Below, in pieces: positions 48,113 to 57,238 of a DNA stretch of 64,000 nucleotides (its first letter is position 1; each line of letters opens with the position of its first letter). The notes below the pieces were generated by a model. That model saw only the letters and a program-made list of their open reading frames with translations, had not been told where the DNA came from and searched no databases. The stretch covers positions 124,001 to 188,000 of the forward strand of contig NZ_WPZQ01000010.1 in the NCBI RefSeq assembly GCF_013030265.1, in the 5' to 3' direction. The position numbers and the translations under genes are program-made. The DNA comes from Ruegeria arenilitoris. Its GTDB lineage: Bacteria; Pseudomonadota; Alphaproteobacteria; Rhodobacterales; Rhodobacteraceae.

Positions 48113-49135
48113 TTAGCCTTTCTTCAGAACCTCACGGCCCAGCAGTTCGGCAATCTGCACAGCGTTCAGAGCAGCACCTTTGCGCAAGTTGTCCGAAACG
48201 CACCACAGGTTGATGCCATTCTCAACTGTCGAATCCTGACGGATGCGGCTGATGAAGGTGGCGAAATCGCCTGCGCATTCGATTGGTGAGACGTATCCAC
48301 CCGGTTCACGCTTGTCGATTACCATGATGCCCGGTGCCTCGCGCAGGATATCGCGGGCCTCGTCTTCGTCGAGGAACTCTTCGAACTCGATGTTCACGGC
48401 TTCGGAGTGACCAACGAATACCGGAACGCGAACACAGGTTGCGGTGACCTTGATCGACGGATCGACGATCTTTTTGGTCTCGACAACCATCTTCCACTCT
48501 TCCTTGGTTGAACCGTCTTCCATGAAGATGTCGATCTGCGGAATCACGTTGAAAGCGATCTGCTTCTGGAACTTCTTCGGCTCAACTTCGGTCGTCGGGT
48601 TGTAGATGGCCTTGGTCTGATCCCAAAGTTCATCCATGCCTTCCTTACCGGCACCCGACACCGATTGATACGTCGAGACAACCACGCGCTTAATGCGTGC
48701 ACGATCATGCAGCGGTTTCAGCGCGACGACCATCTGCGCGGTCGAGCAGTTGGGGTTGGCGATGATGTTCTTGTTTTTATAGTCGTGAATCGCCTCTGGG
48801 TTACATTCCGGCACGATCAGCGGAATGTCCGGGTCATAGCGATAAAGCGACGAGTTATCGATCACCACGCAGCCAGCTGCCGCCGCCTTGGGGGCGTATA
48901 CCTTGGTTGCATCGGATCCCACGGCAAACAGCGCCATGTCCCAGCCGGTAAAATCGAAAGTATCCAGGTCCTTGGTCGTGTGTGTCGTGTCGCCAAAGCT
49001 TACCTCGGTGCCCAGCGAACGACGGCTTGCCAGTGCAGCAAGTTCATCGACGGGGAACTGGCGTTCAGCCAGAATGTTCAGCATTTCGCGGCCCACATTT
49101 CCTGTGGCGCCGACGACAACGACGCGATAGCCCAT
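48113..49135 (-). CDS. asd: Aspartate-semialdehyde dehydrogenase
   Basis: A 340-residue enzyme that reduces aspartyl phosphate to the semialdehyde for lysine, diaminopimelate, threonine and methionine. It has VVVGATGNVGREMLNIL (NADP binding), the catalytic Cys in NPNCSTAQM, and QSVSGAGKEGMDELWDQT. ATG 49135 is preceded by AGGAGA; a longer frame to 49168 adds an unlikely leader. It is monocistronic with a hairpin downstream. Confidence 0.96.
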   Translation of the reverse strand: MGYRVVVVGATGNVGREMLNILAERQFPVDELAALASRRSLGTEVSFGDTTHTTKDLDTFDFTGWDMALFAVGSDATKVYAPKAAAAGCVVIDNSSLYRYDPDIPLIVPECNPEAIHDYKNKNIIANPNCSTAQMVVALKPLHDRARIKRVVVSTYQSVSGAGKEGMDELWDQTKAIYNPTTEVEPKKFQKQIAFNVIPQIDIFMEDGSTKEEWKMVVETKKIVDPSIKVTATCVRVPVFVGHSEAVNIEFEEFLDEDEARDILREAPGIMVIDKREPGGYVSPIECAGDFATFISRIRQDSTVENGINLWCVSDNLRKGAALNAVQIAELLGREVLKKG

Positions 49136-49238
49136 TTTTAGTCTCCTGAATAAAGGACGCGCGTTCATAGCCGCGTTGCAGAAAAGAAAAAAGAGCTTTC
49201 GCAGATGAATTGACCGAATGACGTCGAATTGAGGCGGT

Positions 49239-50291
49239 TCAGTCGTTCAGAAGGCGCTCATACAGTGCCACCAGCGTCTTTGCCTCGCTGTTGATGTCGA
49301 AATTCTGTTCGACATGGGCGCGGGCCGCGAGGCCTGACTGAGACAGGGAATCACGGTCTTCCAGCATCTCAGCCGCCGCATCCGCAAGGGCAGGGAAATC
49401 ATCCGGTGCAACGACGCGGCCAAGTGACGGATCTGTGACGATTTCGGAAAACGCACCCACATCGGTTGCCACAACCGGAACGCCGCAGGCCATCGCCTCA
49501 AGCGGGGTGAGGCCGAAGCCTTCCCAGCGTTGCGGTGCAATGAACAGGTCCAGCACCTGGTACCATTCGGCGATCTGGTCGACGGTCACTTCGGGCATGA
49601 ACAGGATGCGGTCGGACAAGCCAGCGGCGGCGACTTTTGCTTTCAGATCGCTCAGGAAACCGGTGTGATGCTCTGTGGCCCGCCCCATGACGATGCCAGA
49701 AACATCATCGAAACGACCACACAGCTCAATCATCGCATCGACAAATGCATCAGTGCCTTTCTGGTGGCGGATACGGCCATAGCAGCCCAGCAACAGACCG
49801 TCTGGCAGGCCAAGTTTTTGTCGCAGCGCCGCCTTGTCATCGGGTGGGGTGAAGTCCTGCAGGTTGATGCCATGCATGATCACCTGAGATTCACGTTCCA
49901 GATATCCGGCTGTTTTGCGCGACGTCGAAACAACCGCATCCATTTTGCCGATCAGCCACTTGGTATAGCCGGTATGGGCACGTTGGGAGGCGCTCGTGAA
50001 CAACAGTTTGAGTTTCAGACGAAAGAGACCACGCAGGATCAGGCCCAACAACATCTCTGTATTCCGCCGCGCGTGCCAGACGCGCAATCTGCGGCGTGAG
50101 AGAAATGGCAGGCGGCCCAAGGGAATATGCGGAATATCCTCGGGCAATCCGGGACCGGTGGCGGCGATGTCGATCCATTGTACCTGCAACGGGACCAACC
50201 GTGCGATGGTCGCCGTAACGCCGGACAGCCTGCGTTTCAGATTTGGGGCAATGACGACAGGGTCTTTCACTTGGATCTCCCGACAGGTCAT
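49239..50291 (-). CDS. Glycosyltransferase family 4 protein
   Basis: A 350-residue GT-B fold enzyme. The donor-binding half carries GCYGRIRHQKGTDAFVDAM and the EX7E motif in EGFGLTPLEAMACGVPVVATDVGAFSEIV. It is similar to lipopolysaccharide-type glycosyltransferases that act on the cytoplasmic membrane face. The start could also be GTG 50270. It starts 3 bases after the MFS gene stop, so it is cotranscribed. The sugar and acceptor are unknown. Confidence 0.88.
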   Translation of the reverse strand: MTCREIQVKDPVVIAPNLKRRLSGVTATIARLVPLQVQWIDIAATGPGLPEDIPHIPLGRLPFLSRRRLRVWHARRNTEMLLGLILRGLFRLKLKLLFTSASQRAHTGYTKWLIGKMDAVVSTSRKTAGYLERESQVIMHGINLQDFTPPDDKAALRQKLGLPDGLLLGCYGRIRHQKGTDAFVDAMIELCGRFDDVSGIVMGRATEHHTGFLSDLKAKVAAAGLSDRILFMPEVTVDQIAEWYQVLDLFIAPQRWEGFGLTPLEAMACGVPVVATDVGAFSEIVTDPSLGRVVAPDDFPALADAAAEMLEDRDSLSQSGLAARAHVEQNFDINSEAKTLVALYERLLND

Positions 50292-50294
50292 GTC

Positions 50295-51467
50295 TCAGTC
50301 CATACTGTCCCGGCTGAACAGGTAGATGACGCAACCGATGGCAACAGTGATGGCAAAAAAGCCGAATATCGCTGTGTAGGGTGCCGTTGGTCCCATGTCC
50401 ACAGTTGCAGCATGGATGCGACCGGTTGCGAACTGCGCCAGTCCAACACCACCGACACCGAATAGATTCAGCAAGGTTACGCCCCGGCCAACCAGATGTG
50501 GCGGAATGAATGCGCGCCCATGCGCCATGATGACCGGGAATGCCGCACCCGAGAATCCGATCAACGCCATCAAGAGGACCGAGAGCCAGACGGAATCGCT
50601 TATCCACAGACACAACAACAGAAGGAACAGGCTGCTTATCAGGTTGCCACCCAAAATCACCCATTTTCGTGTGCCCAGCAGGCGATCCAGCGGGCCATAG
50701 GCGAAGGTGCCTGCGATCATCGCGGCCCCCATGATCAGGGTTGCCTGACCCACCTGCGTGATACTCAGACCAAATATATCCAGCAGATAGGGCCCCGCCC
50801 ACAGTCCGCGCAACGCTCCGGATGGGGCATAAGCCACCAACATCAGCGGCAGGATTGTCCACAGTGCCGGTTCCTTGAGCAGATCAAGCAGGGAGCCTTT
50901 GTGCTCGGTCTCTACGCGTTTGGGATCATTCACAGTGAACCAGATCCCGGCGGCAACACCGGCCGAGATGATTGCCAAGCCCGCCAGCGTCGCGCGCCAC
51001 CCAACCCATTCGACGGCCAGCGCGGTTGGATAAGAGGCCACGAGGTTCCCAACCGAACCAACACCCAGCATGACAGCTGCAAGGGTCGCAAATTTAGCCG
51101 GGGGGAACTCTCGGGCAAAGATGAAATATGAGGCCATCAAAACCGGCGAACACCCGATTCCAATCAACGCCATGGCAAGGGCCACGTGAAGCGGTGTGGT
51201 GGCCACCGCGAACAATGCCGCGCCTCCAGCCCCGCCGATCATCAGCAAAATGGCAGCGGTGCGCCGCGGTCCGACCTGATCTAATGCCCAGCCCACGGGG
51301 ATCTGCATAGCGGCAAAGATCAAGAACCAAAGGCCCGAGGCAAAGGCCAGATCTTCAGGTGTAGCGCCGATATCGCGCCCCAGATCAGCGGTCAGAACCG
51401 CAAGAAAAGCGCGAAAAAACTGACTGAGGACATAGGCCAGACACAAGATCACCAAGCCTGCCTGCAT
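50295..51467 (-). CDS. MFS transporter
   Basis: A 390-residue protein with 12 predicted helices. Between helices 2 and 3 it has PVGWALDQVGPRRTAAIL, the usual MFS motif A region. A similar signature occurs in the second half (FAYGPLDRLLGTRKWVI). The substrate is unassigned. ATG 51467 is chosen, preceded by GAGG; upstream frame sequence is not family-like. It is the first gene of a pair with the GT4 gene and divergent from the DUF3095 gene. Confidence 0.87.
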   Translation of the reverse strand: MQAGLVILCLAYVLSQFFRAFLAVLTADLGRDIGATPEDLAFASGLWFLIFAAMQIPVGWALDQVGPRRTAAILLMIGGAGGAALFAVATTPLHVALAMALIGIGCSPVLMASYFIFAREFPPAKFATLAAVMLGVGSVGNLVASYPTALAVEWVGWRATLAGLAIISAGVAAGIWFTVNDPKRVETEHKGSLLDLLKEPALWTILPLMLVAYAPSGALRGLWAGPYLLDIFGLSITQVGQATLIMGAAMIAGTFAYGPLDRLLGTRKWVILGGNLISSLFLLLLCLWISDSVWLSVLLMALIGFSGAAFPVIMAHGRAFIPPHLVGRGVTLLNLFGVGGVGLAQFATGRIHAATVDMGPTAPYTAIFGFFAITVAIGCVIYLFSRDSMD

Positions 51468-51610
51468 GTTCGTTATCCTCGCCTCAAAACCTTGAGCGGA
51501 TGCTTGGCATGTCTCTGTCCCGTGCACAAGCGCGTGTGCTATGTTGCAGAGGGCGGACAACGTTCACGATTGAGCTATTTTCGCCTGAAAGCAAAGATTT
51601 GGGAGGGATG

Positions 51611-52753
51611 ATGACAACCGCTGGCGCTGCGTTTTATGACACCGTCCCGATCTCGCATGAGTTTCTGAATCTGACAGAACCCTCCCGATTCACTCCGGTG
51701 CCCGACAACTGGATCGTTGGTGTGGCGGATATTGTGGATTCTACCGGTGAGATTGCGCGAGGGCGCTATAAGACGGTGAACATGGTTGGGGCTGCGGTGA
51801 TTTCGGCCATGATCAATGCGCTGGGCGGGCAGGTCTTTCCATATGTGTTTGGTGGTGATGGCGCGGCTTTTGCCATATCCGGGGCAGATGCCGATAAAGC
51901 CCGTTTAGCTCTTTCTGCCTTGCGCAGTTGGGCCGCATCCGAGTTCTCCATCTCTCTGCGCGCTGCATTGGTACCGGTTTCTGACATTCGCGCCTCAAAT
52001 CGCGATCTTCGTGTCGCGCGCTATGCCCCGTCAAGCGGAGTGGACTATGCCATGTTCACTGGCGGTGGCCTTGCCTGGGCAGAGGCACAGATGAAGGCCG
52101 GAGAGTATCTGGTACAGCCAGCGGACCCCGATGCGCAGCCTGATCTGACGGGGCTTTCGTGTCGTTGGTCTAACAGCCCCGCGCGACATGGTCAGATTGT
52201 CTCTCTGGTTATCCAGCCAACAACAAATGCCACCGAACAGGACTTTGCTGATCTGGCCCAATCGGTCCTGTCAGCGTCCGAAGCGTTGGACCGCGCTGGT
52301 CATCCGGTTCCGGCAAACGGCCCCCCGATTAACTGGCCACCCCCGGGCCTGACACTGGATGCGCATGTGTCCCGCGAGGGACGGAATTTGACTCTACAAA
52401 AGGCCAAATTGCTGATTCAGAATCTGCTGATCTGGCTTTTGTTCAAATCGGGCAAACGGCTGGGAAACTTTGAACCTGAGCACTACAAGCATATGGTCAG
52501 CCGCAATGCGGATTACCGTAAGTTTGATGACGGATTGAAAATGACGCTGGATTGCGATCAGACGACCCTGTCCCACATCACACAAACGCTGAACGACGCC
52601 CAGTCACGTGGAAAGGTCCGATTTGGATTGCACACTCAGCAAGAGGCGATGATGACCTGTTTTGTCCCCTCGGCTACACGCGACGATCATGTGCATTTCG
52701 TAGACGGGGCCTCGGGTGGGTATGCCCGTGCTGCTGCTGCAATGCGGGCATAA
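51611..52753 (+). CDS. DUF3095 protein with class III cyclase-like motifs
   Basis: A 380-residue protein matching DUF3095 over its length. The N-terminal half reads like a class III nucleotidyl cyclase core: GVADIVDSTGEIARGRY holds Asp40, and FPYVFGGDGAAFAI holds Asp83. This is a spacing of 43 residues, about that between the two metal-binding Asp of adenylate cyclases. The C-terminal half (HYKHMVSRNADYRKFDDGLKMTLDC) has no known catalytic motif. Whether it makes cAMP or another product is unknown. GGGAGGG lies 4 bases before ATG 51611; ATG 51608 is an alternative. Confidence 0.82.
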   Translation: MTTAGAAFYDTVPISHEFLNLTEPSRFTPVPDNWIVGVADIVDSTGEIARGRYKTVNMVGAAVISAMINALGGQVFPYVFGGDGAAFAISGADADKARLALSALRSWAASEFSISLRAALVPVSDIRASNRDLRVARYAPSSGVDYAMFTGGGLAWAEAQMKAGEYLVQPADPDAQPDLTGLSCRWSNSPARHGQIVSLVIQPTTNATEQDFADLAQSVLSASEALDRAGHPVPANGPPINWPPPGLTLDAHVSREGRNLTLQKAKLLIQNLLIWLLFKSGKRLGNFEPEHYKHMVSRNADYRKFDDGLKMTLDCDQTTLSHITQTLNDAQSRGKVRFGLHTQQEAMMTCFVPSATRDDHVHFVDGASGGYARAAAAMRA

Positions 52754-52757
52754 GGGT

Positions 52758-53528
52758 TCATTTCGCCTTCCACTCCTCGGCTAATGCGCGCGCACTTTGG
52801 GCCAGCAACATTACGTCGATGCCAACGGCCAGGAATTGCGCGCCCATATCCAGATAGGTTTGCGTGGCCTCTTCCTTGGTGCCCAGAATGCCGGGCGCTT
52901 TGCCGGCAGCCCTGATCCGGGCCAAAGCATCAGAGATCACCTCACGCACTTCCGGTGCGGAGCTGTTCCCCTGGTATCCCATATCGGTCGACAAGTCCGC
53001 GGGACCTATGAACACACCATCAATCCCGTCGACCTGCAGGATTTCATCCAGCGCAGCCATACCAGCGCGGTTTTCGACCTGAACCAGCAGGCAAATCTCC
53101 TGATCCGCAGTTTGGATATAGTCGCTGGCAGTTCCATACATCGTGGCACGTGATGCGGTTGCGCCAACCCCGCGAACGCCTTCGGGCGGATAACGGCAGG
53201 CCCGCACCAGTTCCCGTGCCTGCTCGGCACTTTCGACGATAGGCACCAGTACGGTCTGAGCGCCCGCATCCAGAACCATCTTGATCATCCAAGTTTCGCC
53301 AACGGGCACCCGGACAACCGGATGCGACGGGCTATTCGACAAAGCCAGTAACTGGTCCCGGATCGAGCGGATGTCATTCGGGGCGTGTTCACCATCGATC
53401 ACCAGCCAGTCGAAACCGGCCGTTCCCATGATCTCAGCAGTGACAGATTCCGCAAAGCTCATCCAGCAGCCAATCTGCCTTTCGCCGTTGATTAGAGCCT
53501 GTTTAAAAGTGTTCTTTGGAGCAGGCAT
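52758..53528 (-). CDS. hpaI: HpcH/HpaI-family aldolase
   Basis: A 256-residue class II pyruvate aldolase. Metal ligands are the Glu in VQVENRAGMAALDEIL and the Asp in FIGPADLSTDMG; the phosphate/pyruvate loop is WLVIDGEHAPND. HpaI cleaves 4-hydroxy-2-oxoheptanedioate at the end of homoprotocatechuate breakdown, but the family is broad, so the substrate here is only likely. It is the last gene on the strand with the decarboxylase, 17 bases downstream of it. Confidence 0.85.
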   Translation of the reverse strand: MPAPKNTFKQALINGERQIGCWMSFAESVTAEIMGTAGFDWLVIDGEHAPNDIRSIRDQLLALSNSPSHPVVRVPVGETWMIKMVLDAGAQTVLVPIVESAEQARELVRACRYPPEGVRGVGATASRATMYGTASDYIQTADQEICLLVQVENRAGMAALDEILQVDGIDGVFIGPADLSTDMGYQGNSSAPEVREVISDALARIRAAGKAPGILGTKEEATQTYLDMGAQFLAVGIDVMLLAQSARALAEEWKAK

Positions 53529-53545
53529 TCAGTCACCTCTCTGGT

Positions 53546-54961
53546 TCAGGGGGTCAGTTCACGGGCGATTTCAGTGATTACGTCAAACGCCATTTTGACG
53601 TCGTCCTCGGTTGTTTCAAATTGACCGGCCTGAAAACGTATAACCAGATCGCCGTCCACGCGCGTCTGTGTCAGATAGATGCGGCCGTCATCATTGATGG
53701 CATTCACCAGCCGCAAATTCAGATCGTCGAGGTCAGAAGCTTCGGTCGGAACGTACCGAAATGTCCACAAAGACCACATCGGCGGCGTAACGATTTCAAA
53801 GTCAGGCTCAGCCGCCAGACGATCGTGCAGGTCAACCGACCAATTGACGTGATTGCGCAGCCGCTCCCTGAGCCCTTCCAAACCATAGGCGCGGATGACG
53901 AACCACAGTTTCAGCGCCCGGAACCTGCGACCCAGTGGGACTGACCATTCCGAATAGTTGATGATGCCGTCCTTACCGTGGGTCTTCAGATATTCAGGGC
54001 TGATCGCCAGAGTCTGCACCAGATCGTCAGGGTTTTTGAGGAAATGTGCACAGCAGTCGAACTGAACACCCAGCCACTTGTGCGGGTTGAACACGATACT
54101 GTCGGCCTGATCGATCCCGGGCCAGTAGTGCCGATAATCCGGACAGATCATCGCGGACCCGGCCCAGGCGGCATCGACATGGGTGTAGAGCCCGTATTTC
54201 TGCGCAATCTCCAGACAGCGATCGACCGGATCTGTCGCACCGGTTCCGGTGCCACCTACACAAAGGATTACGCCTGCGGGTTGTAAACCGGCCTCCAAAT
54301 CTGCCTGAATCGCAGTTTCCAGAGCCTCTGGATCCATACCCCGCCAGTCGCCTTTGATCGGTATGCGCACCAAATTGTCCTGGCCGATACCGGCAACCCA
54401 GATTGCGCGGTCGATCGACGTATGAACCTCGGACGAACAATAAATGCGCAGTGGTTTCTGTCCGAACAGTCCCCGTTGGTTGCCCTGCCAGTTCAAGGCC
54501 TTTTCCCGCATCGTCAGAACAGCCGCCAACGTTGCCGAAGAGGCAGAGTCCTGAATCACACCGGCGAATCCTTCTGGCAGGTCCAGTGCCTGACGCAGCC
54601 AGTCCATCATTCGGGTTTCCATCTCGGTCGCTGCCGGAGAGGTTTGCCACAGCATGCATTGCGGTGCGATCGCGCTGGCCAAAAACTCTGCCAGAACCGA
54701 TGGCGCCGAGGCATTCGAGTTGAAATAGGCGAAGAACCTTGGGTGCTGCCAATGTGTAATGCCGGGCATAACGATCTGCTCGAAGTCCTGAAAGATGTCT
54801 TCCATCATCTCAGGATCTTCGGGGGGCGAAACGGGTAGGGCGTTCAGAATGTCACCGGGTTCTGTCCGTGCACGTACAGGCTTGTCCCCGACGGTCTGAT
54901 GATAAGCCTGCGTCCAGTCCGAGACTTTTTTGCCCCAATCTGAAAATTCATCCCAGTTCAT
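53546..54961 (-). CDS. Pyridoxal-dependent decarboxylase (aromatic amino acid type)
   Basis: A 471-residue group II PLP decarboxylase. The PLP lysine is in FNPHKWLGVQFDC, preceded by HVDAAWAGSAMICPDYRH, with the N-terminal THWQHPRFFAYFNSNASAPS characteristic of aromatic amino acid decarboxylases. It would convert Phe/Tyr/Trp/DOPA-type amino acids to amines. ATG 54961 follows a G-rich sequence; 54973 is an alternative. It is divergent from the MarR-type hpaR gene across 248 bases with a large inverted repeat, and in line with an HpaI-type aldolase. Confidence 0.88.
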   Translation of the reverse strand: MNWDEFSDWGKKVSDWTQAYHQTVGDKPVRARTEPGDILNALPVSPPEDPEMMEDIFQDFEQIVMPGITHWQHPRFFAYFNSNASAPSVLAEFLASAIAPQCMLWQTSPAATEMETRMMDWLRQALDLPEGFAGVIQDSASSATLAAVLTMREKALNWQGNQRGLFGQKPLRIYCSSEVHTSIDRAIWVAGIGQDNLVRIPIKGDWRGMDPEALETAIQADLEAGLQPAGVILCVGGTGTGATDPVDRCLEIAQKYGLYTHVDAAWAGSAMICPDYRHYWPGIDQADSIVFNPHKWLGVQFDCCAHFLKNPDDLVQTLAISPEYLKTHGKDGIINYSEWSVPLGRRFRALKLWFVIRAYGLEGLRERLRNHVNWSVDLHDRLAAEPDFEIVTPPMWSLWTFRYVPTEASDLDDLNLRLVNAINDDGRIYLTQTRVDGDLVIRFQAGQFETTEDDVKMAFDVITEIARELTP

Positions 54962-55058
54962 CTTAGCCCCCATTTTGTCCGGCAGCTTGCCGAACGCGCG
55001 TTGTCATAATCTGTGTGTCAGTGATGGTCATTGGATTACAATGGTCAACGCCATTTGG

Positions 55059-55085
55059 CAATTAATTAACACGTTAATTTAATTG
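55059..55085. promoter_or_regulatory. AT-rich inverted repeat, probable MarR/HpaR operator
   Basis: CAATTAATTAAC and GTTAATTTAATTG face each other across 2 bases, symmetrical except for one inserted T. It lies in the divergent region between the decarboxylase and hpaR. Size and symmetry fit a MarR-dimer operator. Confidence 0.5.
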
Positions 55086-55209
55086 TTGCAGTAAAGATCA
55101 CACAAACATTGCGCAAATAAGAGTCTAACAAAGGAATATATCGGAGACTTCAAATCACGTTGAACTTTTGACCTGTTGCGACAACGCAGGAATTCGGCAA
55201 AGATTTCAC

Positions 55210-55644
55210 ATGACTGATGACATTCCGCTGACATCCCGTTCGCTTCCGATTGCATTGTTAAGGGCACGTGAGAAACTCATGGGACCAATCCGCCAGATTC
55301 TGGCGGATGCAGGCGTAACCGAGCAGCAATGGCGCGTGCTACGTGTTCTTGACGAAGAAGGACCTCAGGAACCGACCCGGATTGCCAATCGGGCCTGTTT
55401 GCTGCTGCCAAGCCTCACACGTATTTTGCAGAAGCTTGAGGAAAAAGGTCTGATTGCTCGACGCCCCGATCCGCAGGATGGGCGAAGACAGATTGTCGAG
55501 ATTACGCGGGAGGGGCTGCAGATAATCAAAGACAACCTACCCGCCAGCCTTGAAGCCACCGAGAGCATTCGCTCGCGTTTTGGTGCGGACAAACACGAAA
55601 AGCTGTTGGATTTGCTGAACGAATTGCACGAACTGGACGATTGA
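55210..55644 (+). CDS. hpaR: HpaR-like MarR-family regulator
   Basis: A 144-residue winged-helix regulator. LPIALLRAREKLMGPIRQILADAGVTEQQWRVLRVL closely resembles the start of HpaR, the repressor of homoprotocatechuate genes. The recognition helix lies in RACLLLPSLTRILQKLEEKGLIARRPDPQDGRR. Effectors of the family are aromatic acids. It is divergent from an aromatic amino acid decarboxylase gene, which it may control. No hpaBCDEFGH genes are in the window. The Shine-Dalgarno sequence is weak. Confidence 0.85.
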   Translation: MTDDIPLTSRSLPIALLRAREKLMGPIRQILADAGVTEQQWRVLRVLDEEGPQEPTRIANRACLLLPSLTRILQKLEEKGLIARRPDPQDGRRQIVEITREGLQIIKDNLPASLEATESIRSRFGADKHEKLLDLLNELHELDD

Positions 55645-55684
55645 AGCACGCGCCTGCTGGTGGATACCCATCCAAAAACGGTGA

Positions 55685-55720
55685 CCCCGCCGGAGAAAAA
55701 GGGGGGTATCTCCGACGGGG
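55685..55720. ncRNA. Strong hairpin, possible minus-strand RNA terminator
   Basis: CCCCG-C-CGGAGA pairs with TCTCCG-A-CGGGG (11 pairs, one mismatch) around a purine-rich loop. On the minus strand the stem is followed after TCACCG by TTTTTGG, so it could end a minus-strand transcript. On the plus strand no T run follows, although it lies 40 bases after hpaR. Confidence 0.35.
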
Positions 55721-55824
55721 ATGGCCAGACCCGGACTGATTTATGTGCCTGGCCTGCGACCGGTTGCGCCATGTGTTATCCGACGATCCGGCCCAAGCTT
55801 CGGAGTGTTGGTTGGACTGAAAAT

Positions 55825-55873
55825 ACAATCCTGCCTGGCCAAACCGTCCAGGGGGGCGGATTGTCTGGCCGGG
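55825..55873. ncRNA. Nested, mutually exclusive hairpins
   Basis: CCTGGCCA (55834-55841) can pair with TGGCCGGG (55866-55873), enclosing a perfect-length inner stem CCGTCC/GGGCGG with an AGGG loop. Alternatively ACAATCC (55825-55831) pairs with GGATTGT (55858-55864), enclosing CCTGG/CCAGG. The two folds cannot coexist. This is compatible with a structured or switching RNA, but nothing ties it to a known class. Confidence 0.3.
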
Positions 55874-56408
55874 ATCTCCGAAACGTTAACTGTCAGTTGC
55901 CGACTGTCCCAACAGCCTGCAAGAGGTGCCCTCGAGTCACTATGGTGATTTATTGGTTGCCGCACTTTCTGCTCTGGCGAGGCGTGGGTGGTGACTAACG
56001 AATGATTACTTTTCACTCTCGTCCGAACAGCATTGATGCTGATCCGGTGCACTGCACTTTCAGGTTGATAACTAGGACGATCACCAAATTTTCCAAGTTG
56101 CGATTTCGTGAGGGTGCAGAAATCGTTCTCACAGCCGAAAACTGCAGGAAATTTCGATAATCCGACCATGAAAGGCGCCCTCTCAGGAGATTGGATAAGA
56201 TTTTCAGCCGTGAGTCGTTCGCCATAAAGGCGGATCAAACACGCACTTGGAATGACTCAGTGAGCAGCCGAGATAATTGAGCAGGTTCGTGCCGAAACAA
56301 TTTTCAGTTGTTGGCAGAAAACAGCGTGTATGAATGGCAAAAGTAACGGCTTGCTCACAGGGTCTACCCTCTTAAGATGCGCCGGAACGCAATACCTGAG
56401 GACTTGTC

Positions 56409-57107
56409 ATGTCGGATAACCTGTTTTCTCTTCCTGAACCTATTGGAATCCCTGTTCAGGGTGAGACGGGAACCTATCCGGTTGGTCGTATATTCTGTGT
56501 TGGTCGCAACTATGCGGCGCATGCCGCGGAAATGGGAAATGAAGTCGACCGCGAGGCACCGTTCTACTTTACCAAAACACCCGAAAATGCAGTTTTGACG
56601 GGTGCGAGCGTTCCGTATCCGCCAGGAACCGAAAACTATCATCACGAGATGGAACTGGCTCTTGCGATCGGAAAACCTGTATTTCGGGCCACGTCGGCCG
56701 AAGCGTGGGATGTGGTTTACGCCTATGGATGCGCATTGGATATGACCCGTCGCGACTTGCAGATACGTGAGCGCAACAAGCAGAGACCATGGGATTTGGG
56801 TAAGGATGTCGAGAATGGAGCGGTATTTGCACCACTGACTAAGGCAACGGACTGGGCACCTGATAATCACAAGCGCATTCACCTGAGTGTAAACGGGGAA
56901 ATCAGACAAAATGCGACGCTGGATGAGCTAATCTGGAAAATCGATGAGATTGTCAGCCACCTGTCGGGGTTCTATCACCTACGCCCCGGAGATTTGATCA
57001 TGACCGGAACACCTGCCGGCGTTGGTCCGGTTCTCGCCGGGGACAAGATCACAGGCGGTATCGATGGGCTGGCGCCGATTGAGCTGGAGCTGACAGCAGC
57101 AGAATAG
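56409..57107 (+). CDS. Fumarylacetoacetate hydrolase-family protein
   Basis: A 232-residue FAH-fold hydrolase. The metal ligands are in NYHHEMELALAIG (two Glu) and CALDMTRRDLQ (Asp); IFCVGRNYAAHAAEMG opens the domain and MTGTPAGVGPVLAGD closes it. The length fits fumarylpyruvate or acylpyruvate hydrolases and related decarboxylases of aromatic breakdown. GAGGA precedes the ATG by 8 bases. It lies upstream of a BoxR-like regulator on the same strand. Confidence 0.87.
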   Translation: MSDNLFSLPEPIGIPVQGETGTYPVGRIFCVGRNYAAHAAEMGNEVDREAPFYFTKTPENAVLTGASVPYPPGTENYHHEMELALAIGKPVFRATSAEAWDVVYAYGCALDMTRRDLQIRERNKQRPWDLGKDVENGAVFAPLTKATDWAPDNHKRIHLSVNGEIRQNATLDELIWKIDEIVSHLSGFYHLRPGDLIMTGTPAGVGPVLAGDKITGGIDGLAPIELELTAAE

Positions 57108-57168
57108 ACACTAAACAAGGGAATTCTTATTGAATTTCAGGGGCGAGGCGACGCCATTTTTGCCATGC

Positions 57169-57230
57169 GCAAACAGCGTTGCCCGGTTTCATCGGCTGTT
57201 GTAAATTGTGCACTATTTCGCACGAACAAC
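57169..57230. promoter_or_regulatory. Clustered inverted repeats before the BoxR-like gene
   Basis: GCAA-N6-TTGC (57169-57182) and GTGC-N8-GCAC (57208-57223) lie in the 131 bases before the regulator, and outer GTTGT/ACAAC arms flank the second. GCAC-N6-GCAC can also be read as a direct repeat. Regulators of this family bind short GCA-centred repeats, so autoregulation is plausible. Confidence 0.35.
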
Positions 57231-57238
57231 CAGATGGC

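Larger units (their letters stand above)
55645..56408. other. 764-base region with no convincing gene; structured segments in its first half
   Basis: The open frames here have no family-like sequence or codon pattern. The first half holds two strong hairpin segments (55685-55720 and 55825-55873). The second half (about 56000-56300) contains no repeat or terminator that I can see and ends with the promoter and GAGGA of the FAH gene. I checked for tmRNA tag-coding sequence and the RNase P RNA core and saw neither. It may hold a regulatory or small RNA, or decayed sequence. Confidence 0.5.

Noticed and set aside
55741..56238. 165-codon minus-strand frame in the gene-free region
   Set aside because: No domain, signal or start-site support is visible and the composition is unlike neighbouring proteins. 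It could be a remnant, but nothing shows that.
55645..56408. tmRNA or RNase P RNA in the gap
   Set aside because: I looked for the alanine-asparagine tag coding sequence and for the RNase P core GAGGAAAGTCC on both strands and found neither.
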